Origin: JAMLHN01 sp035708745
GTDB lineage: Bacteria; Chloroflexota; Chloroflexia; Thermomicrobiales; UBA6265
Assembly (NCBI GenBank): GCA_035708745.1
Contig: DASTFJ010000061.1
Location: 1-7,533 of the forward strand
Length of the DNA: 7,533 bases
Direction of reading: 5' to 3'
A program made the translations under genes and the position numbers. Under the pieces are notes generated by a model. The model was not told where the DNA came from. It did no database searches and saw only the letters and a list, made by a program, of their open reading frames with translations. Positions 1 through 6,234 of this stretch are shown one piece after another. The stretch's first letter is position 1, and every line of letters starts with the position of its first letter.

Positions 1-732
1 GGCGCCAAAGTGCAGCTCGAGCTCGGCGGCCAAAATCCGGCCATCGTGCTGGCCGATGCCGACATGAACCACGCCCTTCAGCACGTCATGACCGGCGCGA
101 TGTGGTCCAGCGGGCAAAAATGCACCGCCACCAGCCGCGCCATCGTCCACCGCTCCATCGTCGACGAGTTCACCACCAAGCTGCTCGATAAAATCAAGGG
201 CCTCAAAGTCGGCGACCCGCTCGACGAATCGACCCACCTCGGTCCGCTCATTTCCCAGGATGCGGCCGACAGCATGATCGCCGGAGCCGACAAGGCCAAA
301 TCTGAAGGCAGCGAGCTTCTTGCCGGCGGCACGCGGCTCAGCGATGACGGCCGCGAGCATGGCTATTTCGTCGCGCCGACGCTTTTCGCCAATGTCGACC
401 CCGCCTCCCATCTCGGTCAGGAAGAGATCTTCGGACCGATCATGGGCGTCATCCCGGTCGACGATATGGACCAGGCGATCGAAATCGCCAACTCGGTCAG
501 ATACGGGCTCGCCGCCTCCATCTTCACCCGCGACATTGGCCGCGCCCTGCAGTTCGCCAAAAAGATCCAGGCCGGTATCGTCCACATCAACAGCGAAACT
601 CCCGGCGCCGAACCGCAAGTCCCCTTCGGCGGCTACAAAGCCTCCAGCTCCTACTCTCGCGAGCAAGGCAAATCCGCCCGCGACTTCTACACCCAAATCA
701 AAACCGTCTACATCGACCCGCCACCGGCCTAA
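1..732 (+). CDS. NAD(P)-dependent aldehyde dehydrogenase, C-terminal half (5' partial)
   Basis: This enzyme oxidises an aldehyde to a carboxylate with NAD(P)+ in the cytoplasm. The reading frame is open from the first base, so the start codon lies upstream; 243 residues are visible, about half of the family's usual 480-500. Visible landmarks, in window residue numbers: the general-base Glu in LELGGQNP (Glu7), the catalytic Cys in SSGQKCTATSR (Cys41, codon 121-123), the EEIFGP motif (residues 141-146) and a C-terminal PFGGYK segment (208-213) followed by SREQG and FYTQIKTVY. That C-terminal pattern resembles the alpha-ketoglutaric semialdehyde (2,5-dioxovalerate) dehydrogenase branch, which acts in uronate, pentose and hydroxyproline breakdown; I make this assignment from memory and hold it loosely. 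The catalytic core looks intact. The gene ends in TAA and is followed 8 nt later by a hairpin repeat. Family certain; substrate not. Confidence 0.95.
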   Translation, partial: GAKVQLELGGQNPAIVLADADMNHALQHVMTGAMWSSGQKCTATSRAIVHRSIVDEFTTKLLDKIKGLKVGDPLDESTHLGPLISQDAADSMIAGADKAKSEGSELLAGGTRLSDDGREHGYFVAPTLFANVDPASHLGQEEIFGPIMGVIPVDDMDQAIEIANSVRYGLAASIFTRDIGRALQFAKKIQAGIVHINSETPGAEPQVPFGGYKASSSYSREQGKSARDFYTQIKTVYIDPPPA

Positions 733-740
733 CCACTGCT

Positions 741-774
741 TGTCATTCTGAGCGAAGCGAAGAATCTCTCTCGT
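741..774 (+). repeat. Extragenic hairpin repeat, type A, copy 1
   Basis: This is an imperfect palindrome beginning TGTCATTCTGAGCG. The outer arms ATTCT (745-749) and AGAAT (761-765) pair perfectly. Inside them sit opposed GA steps (750-751 and 759-760), then GC and GC (752-753 and 757-758) around a GAA loop (754-756). The core heptamer GCGAAGC matches the known extra-stable GNA-triloop DNA minihairpin. A CT-rich tail follows. A second copy in the same orientation lies at 5016-5053 and differs by one base in the loop. The element starts 8 nt after the aldehyde dehydrogenase stop codon. There is no T-run typical of an intrinsic terminator. Confidence 0.85.
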
Positions 775-827
775 CGGGCTCACCAAGAAACCAGTCATCG
801 AAGAAAACCGATCTCGTCGAAACCAAT

Positions 828-867
828 CACTTGACGCTGGACCCTGGACACTTGACTCCAGTCCAGC
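828..867. promoter_or_regulatory. Repeat-rich leader of osmC, possible operator
   Basis: Two direct copies of CACTTGAC (828-835 and 849-856) start exactly 21 bp apart, about two helical turns. They interleave with two copies of CTGGAC (837-842 and 844-849), and a perfect 7-bp inverted repeat is formed by GCTGGAC (836-842) and GTCCAGC (861-867). The block ends 22 nt before the osmC start codon, a reasonable place for a transcription-factor site. TTGACG (831-836) and TTGACT (852-857) resemble -35 boxes, but neither has a good -10 box at the usual spacing. The block could also be simple low-complexity repetition. Confidence 0.3.
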
Positions 868-889
868 TATTCGGAAGGAGAACCACACC

Positions 890-1327
890 ATGGCCGAACG
901 AACCGCAACTACCATCTGGGAAGGCAGCCTCTTCGACGGTTCTGGCACCGTCACAGTCGGCTCCGGAGCATTTGGCCCGCAGCCGGTGAGCTGGGCTCGG
1001 CGCACCGAGGAACCGGAAGGCGCAACCAGCCCCGAAGAGCTCATTGCCGCCGCCCATGCCGCGTGCTACGCCATGGCGTTTTCCAATGTTCTGGCAGAGA
1101 ACGGCACACCCCCGCAACGACTGGAAGTCACCTCCAAGGTCGGCTTCGGACCCAAAGAAGGCGGTGGCATGCAGGTCACCTACTCGAAGCTCGCCGTCAA
1201 AGGCAAGGTCGACGGCGTCACCAAGGAGCAATTCACCGAGCTCGCCAAAGCCGGCGAAGCCGGTTGCCCCGTCTCCAACGCCCTCCGCAACAACGTCAAG
1301 ATCGAGCTCGATTCCACCTTGGAATAG
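890..1327 (+). CDS. osmC: OsmC-family organic hydroperoxide reductase (peroxiredoxin)
   Basis: OsmC proteins reduce organic hydroperoxides in the cytoplasm using a reactive cysteine pair and act as homodimers. The 145-residue product matches E. coli OsmC (about 143 aa) along its whole length. The N-terminal strand has a WEG motif, residues 48-60 carry PEELIAAAHAACY with the peroxidatic cysteine at Cys59, and AGCPVSNAL carries the resolving cysteine at Cys126 (E. coli Cys59 and Cys125). The NPGVCPYSNAT-type motif expected of the Ohr subfamily is absent, so OsmC is preferred. The ATG is supported by a strong Shine-Dalgarno sequence, GGAAGGAG at 873-880, 9 nt upstream. The gene stands alone: 157 nt of repeat-bearing spacer precede it and 303 nt follow. 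Its upstream repeat block may be a regulatory site, but no known regulator motif is recognised. The pathway link to its neighbours is unclear; it is probably a free-standing stress gene. Confidence 0.95.
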   Translation: MAERTATTIWEGSLFDGSGTVTVGSGAFGPQPVSWARRTEEPEGATSPEELIAAAHAACYAMAFSNVLAENGTPPQRLEVTSKVGFGPKEGGGMQVTYSKLAVKGKVDGVTKEQFTELAKAGEAGCPVSNALRNNVKIELDSTLE

Positions 1328-1354
1328 ATGAGAGACCGATAGGGCGGCATTTCG

Positions 1355-1416
1355 ACCCTCATCCATCCCCCAACCCCCTTCCTTCTCCCAGGATTGGGAG
1401 AAGGAAGGGGGCTCTT
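1355..1416 (+). repeat. Long hairpin repeat, type C, copy 1
   Basis: A perfect 17-bp inverted repeat: the left arm at 1374-1390 starts CCCCCTTCC, the loop GGAT is at 1391-1394, and the right arm at 1395-1411 ends GGAAGGGGG. It is preceded by a CTCATCC ... CCCCAACCCC leader (1358-1377). It begins 27 nt after the osmC stop codon. The stem is strong enough to act at an mRNA 3' end, but it is followed by CTCTTGCG rather than a T-run, so it is not called an intrinsic terminator. An inverted relative lies at 1441-1520. Confidence 0.85.
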
Positions 1417-1440
1417 GCGTAGTGGCAGGAGAAGACTGTG

Positions 1441-1520
1441 CTCGGCTCCCCCTTCTCTCTCCCAAGCCTGGCGTAGGGCAGGGACTCCGCGCCCTGCCGG
1501 GGTTGGGGGGATGAGTGAAG
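1441..1520 (-). repeat. Long hairpin repeat, type C, copy 2 (inverted)
   Basis: Read on the - strand, this segment repeats the plan of the element at 1355-1416. It shares CTCATCC and CCCCAACCCC at one end (1499-1515). It also shares a 24-nt block at 1448-1471 that matches 1388-1411 at 21 of 24 positions in reverse complement. The middle differs: here a separate stem is made by GGCAGGG (1477-1483) and CCCTGCC (1492-1498) around an 8-nt loop. With copy 1 it forms a large inverted repeat that fills much of the 303-nt gap between osmC and the Mo oxidoreductase gene. Confidence 0.75.
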
Positions 1521-1552
1521 GTTGAGATCCAGCCCGAATCCCAATCTTCGGT

Positions 1553-1581
1553 TTCGCACTCATCTTTCCCTCCTGTACACT
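1553..1581 (+). promoter_or_regulatory. Weak candidate promoter for the molybdopterin oxidoreductase gene
   Basis: TTCGCA (1553-1558, 4 of 6 matches to TTGACA) is separated by exactly 17 bp from TACACT (1576-1581, 4 of 6 matches to TATAAT). This would place transcription start near 1588, about 43 nt before the ATG at 1631. The element lies outside the hairpin repeats, in the only unoccupied stretch of the gap. A similar TGTAAACTC string precedes the malic-enzyme homologue. Both boxes are weak matches and chance is a real possibility. Confidence 0.3.
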
Positions 1582-1630
1582 CATTCCACGATTTCACCGG
1601 CCGCAAACCGACCACCCGGAGCACCTATCC

Positions 1631-3766
1631 ATGTCGACCACCGAACGCCTCATCGTCCGCGGCGCCTGCGCCCACGACTGCCCCGACGGCTGCTCCTTCA
1701 TCTCCGAAGTCGAAGACGGCCGGGTCGTCGACTTCTACGCCAATCCCGACCACCCCATCACCCAGGGCTGGCTCTGCGCCAAGGTCCGTCCCTATCTCGA
1801 CCGCGTCTACGCCCCCGACCGCCTGCAATACCCCATGCGCCGCTCCGGCCCCAAGGGCTCCAATCGCTGGCAACGCATTTCATGGAACGACGCCATCTCC
1901 GAAATTGCCGATCGCTGGCAAGACATCATCGATCGAGACGGCGGAGCTGCCATCCTGCCCTATTCCTTTAGCGGCACGCTCGGCATGGTCGAAAATCTGG
2001 CATCGGCCACCCGACTCTGGAACCGCCTCGGCGCCTCCGGCCTCGAACGCACCATTTGCGATGCGGCCGCCACCGCCGCCTGCAAGCACACCCTCGGCGG
2101 CAAACCTGCCATGGACCCGCGCGAGATCGAGCACAGCGATCTCGTTCTGATCTGGGGACACAACCCCTCTAGCACCTCGCCCCACTTCGTCCCGCTCATG
2201 CGCGAAGCCCAACGCAAGGGCACGTATGTGGTGGTCATCGATCCGCGTCGCACCCGTTCCGCCCGCGCCGCCGACCTCCACATCCAGCCCAATCCGTCCA
2301 CCGACGCCGCCCTCGCACTCGGCGTCATAAACCTGATCTTCTCCGCGGAGCGGCACAACGAGCCGTGGCTGGAAGAACACACCGTCGGCTGGCGTGAGCT
2401 GCGCGAACGCGCCGCCGAATATCCAGCCGAGCGCGTTTCCCAGATCACCGGTCTCCCCGAAGACACCATCATCGAGCTCGCCCGGCGCTGGATGGATGCC
2501 AGGGCCCCGCTCGTCAAATTCAACGACGGCATCCAGCGCTCGCAAAACGGCGGCCAGACCATCCGCGCCATCCTCGCACTCCCGGCCGTCACCGGGCACT
2601 ACGGCCAGCGCGGCGCCGGCGCCTTCTATTCCGAAAGCAGCGCCATCGTCTGGGACGGCGAAGCCCTCGGCAAAGCCTCCGAGTGCCCGCCCCAACCCCG
2701 CATCGTCAATATGAACCGGCTGGGCGCCGCCCTCACTGGCGAGATCACCGACCCACCCATCAAATCGCTCTACGTCTTCATCGCCAACCCCGCCACCTCG
2801 ACCCCCAATTCCGCAAAGGTCATCCGCGGGCTCCTGCGCGAAGATCTCTTCACCGTAGTGCACGAGCAGTTCATGACCGATACCGCCCGCTTTGCCGATA
2901 TCGTCTTGCCGGCCACCTCGCAGCTCGAAGTCGACGACGTCGTCAAACCGTCCGGTCACCGGCACGTTCATTTCAACAAAGCCGCCATGCCGCCGCTGGG
3001 TCAGGCACGCGGCAACTGGGACGTCCAACGCCAGATCGCCAAAAAGATGGGCTTCACCGAAAGCTGGTTCGACCAAACCAATATCGAGGTCGCCCGCGAA
3101 GTCTTCGACGCCACCAAACGGACCAATCCCTATCTCACCGGCATCGACTTCGATGAGCTGGTCGACAAAGGCTGGCTCCCCTATGCCGAACCGGACGACA
3201 CCACCACCTTCAACTGGCCCGATCTCAACTTCGGCACCCCCTCCGGCAAGATCGAGCTCTATTCCGAGGCCGTCATTCCGCTCGGCATCGATCCCCTTCC
3301 CGACTATGTCGTCCCGGTCGAGATGATCGACCGCCAGCCCGACGAGCTCGTGCTGGTCAGCGCCGCCCCACATCATTTCGTCAGCAGCAGTTTCGCCAAC
3401 CAACCCCCGCTTCGTCACAAGGAAGGCACCCCCTCCCTCGAAATCCATCCCACCGACGCGGCCGCCCGCGACATCGAAACCGATGACGAGCTGCTGGTCG
3501 AAAACGACCGTGGCTGGTGCATCCTCCGCGCTCATGTCACCGATGACGTCATTCCCGGGTGCGCGGTCACCACCAAGGGCTATTGGTCGCAAAGCTCGCT
3601 GGCTGGTCGCAATGTCAACTGGCTGACCACCGACGTCCTTTCCGATATCGGCAACCAGGCCTCGTTCCATAGCAATCTGGTTCGCGTGCGTAAGCTCGGC
3701 GTCGAGGAATTCGCCACCCGCGCCGCCGGCAACGCCCTGGAACCCGCCCTGGCCCGCGCTCGATAG
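1631..3766 (+). CDS. Molybdopterin (bis-MGD) / [4Fe-4S] oxidoreductase, substrate unknown
   Basis: This 711-residue protein belongs to the DMSO-reductase superfamily (COG0243 type), whose members do two-electron redox chemistry at a molybdenum or tungsten bis-MGD centre. The N-terminus carries a [4Fe-4S] motif at Cys13, Cys17, Cys21 and Cys49 (C-X3-C-X3-C-X27-C), followed by Lys51 and APDRLQYPMRR. The catalytic domain follows, with GTLGMVENLAS, then RTICDAAAT, whose Cys143 sits where the metal ligand usually lies (inference). Further landmarks are the cofactor-binding segments IWGHNPSSTSPH (174-185) and VIDPRRTRSA (202-211), GTPSGKIELYS (535-545) and a C-terminal dinucleotide-binding domain at about 570-690. 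There is no twin-arginine signal peptide or membrane segment, so it is probably cytoplasmic. No iron-sulfur or membrane partner subunit is adjacent. GGAG at 1618-1621 gives a modest ribosome site, 9 nt before the ATG. Family certain; substrate and electron partner cannot be assigned. Confidence 0.93.
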   Translation: MSTTERLIVRGACAHDCPDGCSFISEVEDGRVVDFYANPDHPITQGWLCAKVRPYLDRVYAPDRLQYPMRRSGPKGSNRWQRISWNDAISEIADRWQDIIDRDGGAAILPYSFSGTLGMVENLASATRLWNRLGASGLERTICDAAATAACKHTLGGKPAMDPREIEHSDLVLIWGHNPSSTSPHFVPLMREAQRKGTYVVVIDPRRTRSARAADLHIQPNPSTDAALALGVINLIFSAERHNEPWLEEHTVGWRELRERAAEYPAERVSQITGLPEDTIIELARRWMDARAPLVKFNDGIQRSQNGGQTIRAILALPAVTGHYGQRGAGAFYSESSAIVWDGEALGKASECPPQPRIVNMNRLGAALTGEITDPPIKSLYVFIANPATSTPNSAKVIRGLLREDLFTVVHEQFMTDTARFADIVLPATSQLEVDDVVKPSGHRHVHFNKAAMPPLGQARGNWDVQRQIAKKMGFTESWFDQTNIEVAREVFDATKRTNPYLTGIDFDELVDKGWLPYAEPDDTTTFNWPDLNFGTPSGKIELYSEAVIPLGIDPLPDYVVPVEMIDRQPDELVLVSAAPHHFVSSSFANQPPLRHKEGTPSLEIHPTDAAARDIETDDELLVENDRGWCILRAHVTDDVIPGCAVTTKGYWSQSSLAGRNVNWLTTDVLSDIGNQASFHSNLVRVRKLGVEEFATRAAGNALEPALARAR

Positions 3767-3805
3767 CACCCATGGGATCGCCGCGCATCGCCCTCGCCTC
3801 CTTCT

Positions 3806-3873
3806 GTCATCCCGACCGAAGTGGCGGGACCTCTTCGCCTTGTCGTCATCCCGACCGAAGTGGAGGGACCTCT
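3806..3873 (+). repeat. Tandem pair of extragenic hairpin repeats, type B
   Basis: Two 29-nt copies (3806-3834 and 3845-3873) are spaced 39 bp start to start and differ by one base. Each begins GTCATCCCGACCGAAG and ends GGGACCTCT. In the first copy TCCCG pairs with CGGGA and CC pairs with GG, with one bulged A and a GAAGT loop. In the second copy a C-to-A change removes one pair of the stem. The pair starts 39 nt after the Mo oxidoreductase stop codon. The remaining 208-nt gap (3767-3974) shows no supported gene or terminator. Confidence 0.85.
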
Positions 3874-3974
3874 CGTAACCCCGAAACCTCACTCTCCCCA
3901 GCAATCCCACGTACTTCACCCGGCGCCCTAGCCCATGGCTTCAGCCTCGGGCCACCTATTCACACGCCACTCCA

Positions 3975-4988
<1,014 letters not shown>

Positions 4989-5015
4989 CAACAATGCAGG
5001 CAACCAACCCCCAGA

Positions 5016-5053
5016 TTGTCATTCTGAGCGCAGCGAAGAATCTCTCTCGTTGG
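5016..5053 (+). repeat. Extragenic hairpin repeat, type A, copy 2
   Basis: A near-identical copy of the repeat at 741-774 in the same orientation. ATTCT (5021-5025) pairs with AGAAT (5037-5041), with opposed GA steps inside and a GCGCAGC core (5028-5034). The single loop change from GAA to GCA keeps the GNA triloop form. It starts 27 nt after the stop codon of the first ATPase. It lies in frame with, and upstream of, the second ATPase, where translation would give the artefactual peptide CHSERSEESLSL. Confidence 0.85.
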
Positions 5054-5094
5054 CGTTACCCTACGACCCCGCCATCATTCTGGCGACCCCGCCC

Positions 5095-6075
5095 ATGATC
5101 CGGGTCGAAAATGCCTCCGTCGTCTTCGAAACCCGCAAAGGGCTCTTCAAATCCGGCGAGGTTCACGCCCTCGATGATGTCTCCATCGAGATCGGCGTCG
5201 CCGAAACCCTCGCGCTCGCCGGCGAATCCGGCTCCGGCAAAACCACCCTCGGCCGTCTCACCCTCCGCCTGGTCGAGCCCACCGAGGGAACCATCGAATT
5301 CCTCGGCCGCGACATCACCCACCTTTCCGAACATGAACTCAAATGGTTCCGCCAGCGCGCCCAGATCGTCTTTCAGGACCCCTTTTCCTCCCTCAATCCG
5401 TACATGCGCGTCTGGGATCTCATCGAGGAACCACTCCAAATCGACGGCGTCAAGAGCGCCAAGGAACGCCGCGAGCGCGCCAACGAAGCTCTCGCCGCGG
5501 TCGATCTCATTCCCGCTGCCCGCTTCGGCAGCAAGTACCCCAACCAGATGTCCGGCGGTCAACGCCAGCGCGTCGGCATCGCTCGCGCCCTCGTCCGCAA
5601 TCCCGATTACATCGTCGCCGACGAGCCCGTTTCCATGATCGACGCCTCCAGCCGCATCGAAATCCTCTCACTCCTCGCCAATCTGCAAACCAACCGCGGC
5701 GTCTCCTTCGCCTACATCACGCACGACATCGCCAGCGCCCGCTACTTCTCCGACCGCATTGCCGTCATGTACCAGGGCACCATCGTCGAAACCGGTCCCA
5801 TCGGCGCGGTCATCGACCACCCCCTTCATCCCTACACCATCGCCCTCATTGCCGCCATCCCCGAACCCGACCCCGCCAATCGCCACCGCCGCCGCGATGT
5901 CGTCCCCGGCGAACCTTCCAACGCCGCGGACGCTCCCACCTTTTGCCCCTTCTTCTCCCGCTGCCCCCGCCGCATGCCCGGCACCTGCGACACCGCCCGC
6001 CCCGCCCTCGTCGAAATCGAACGCGACCATTCGGTCGCCTGCTTCCTCTACTCCTCCGCCACAGTAGAGCCCTGA
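5095..6075 (+). CDS. Peptide-type ABC transporter ATPase, DppF/OppF-like
   Basis: This is the second ATPase of the Dpp/Opp-type importer, expected to form a heterodimer with the product of 3975-4988. From the ATG at 5095 it has 326 residues: Walker A GESGSGKTT (43-51), Q-loop Gln94 in VFQDPFSSLNP, signature MSGGQRQR (152-159), Walker B YIVADE (172-177), the D-loop variant SMID and switch His210. The C-terminal extension has HPLHPYT and Cys284, Cys290, Cys298 and Cys316. The frame is open back to an ATG at 4981 that overlaps the upstream stop codon. The extra 38 residues there are non-conserved and include a translated hairpin repeat, so 5095, where the ABC domain begins, is preferred. No convincing Shine-Dalgarno sequence precedes 5095, so start at 4981 by translational coupling remains possible. 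Function is secure; the start is about 70 percent sure. Confidence 0.9.
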   Translation: MIRVENASVVFETRKGLFKSGEVHALDDVSIEIGVAETLALAGESGSGKTTLGRLTLRLVEPTEGTIEFLGRDITHLSEHELKWFRQRAQIVFQDPFSSLNPYMRVWDLIEEPLQIDGVKSAKERRERANEALAAVDLIPAARFGSKYPNQMSGGQRQRVGIARALVRNPDYIVADEPVSMIDASSRIEILSLLANLQTNRGVSFAYITHDIASARYFSDRIAVMYQGTIVETGPIGAVIDHPLHPYTIALIAAIPEPDPANRHRRRDVVPGEPSNAADAPTFCPFFSRCPRRMPGTCDTARPALVEIERDHSVACFLYSSATVEP

Positions 6076-6196
6076 GCCCTGCGACATCGTCGATCGTAGC
6101 GAAGGGCGTCTCTGCACTCTCGTGTCAACCCACGCCCGGCTGACTCCCCCGAATCGTCGCAAGGCTCCGGACCCCGGCCCCCGGACCCTCCCGTTG

Positions 6197-6202
6197 TAAA
6201 CT
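6197..6202 (+). promoter_or_regulatory. Weak candidate -10 box before the malic-enzyme homologue
   Basis: TAAACT (6197-6202, 4 of 6 matches to TATAAT) sits in the string TGTAAACTC and would place transcription start near 6209, giving a leader of about 26 nt. There is no recognisable -35 box 16-18 bp upstream, where the sequence is a GC-rich run with CCGGACCC repeated at 6167-6174 and 6181-6188. It is supported mainly by its similarity to the TGTACACTC string upstream of the Mo oxidoreductase gene. Confidence 0.25.
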
Positions 6203-6223
6203 CCCTCACGCGATCGACCACCT

Positions 6224-6228
6224 GAGGG
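6224..6228 (+). promoter_or_regulatory. Shine-Dalgarno sequence fixing the GTG start at 6235
   Basis: GAGGG lies 6 nt before GTG 6235-6237. In the same frame a TGA stop at 6223-6225 closes off any upstream extension, so GTG 6235 is the only plausible start before the conserved region. The nearby ATG at 6230 is out of frame. Confidence 0.75.
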
Positions 6229-6234
6229 CATGAC

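Noticed and set aside
1374..1411. The 17-bp perfect stem as an intrinsic terminator for osmC.
   Set aside because: The stem is strong, but CTCTTGCG follows rather than a T-run, and it belongs to a repeat family, so it is listed as a repeat only.
827..1624. A 265-codon - strand open frame covering osmC and the hairpin repeats.
   Set aside because: It overlaps a confidently identified gene and translates through extragenic repeats; no family features.
3806..3873. The two near-identical 29-nt copies as a minimal CRISPR array.
   Set aside because: The intervening segment is only 10 nt, there are just two copies, no cas gene is present, and the unit belongs to an extragenic palindrome family.
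1880..3919. A very long open frame (679 codons) on the - strand opposite the Mo oxidoreductase gene.
   Set aside because: It is a shadow of a gene with C-rich third codon positions: its product is Gly/Ala/Asp-rich with no recognisable domain, while the + strand frame has a complete set of family motifs.
6104..6137. GGGCGT ... ACGCCC as a terminator after the second ATPase.
   Set aside because: Only six pairs around a 22-nt loop and no T-run; likely chance in GC-rich DNA. Nothing else convincing is seen in 6076-6196.
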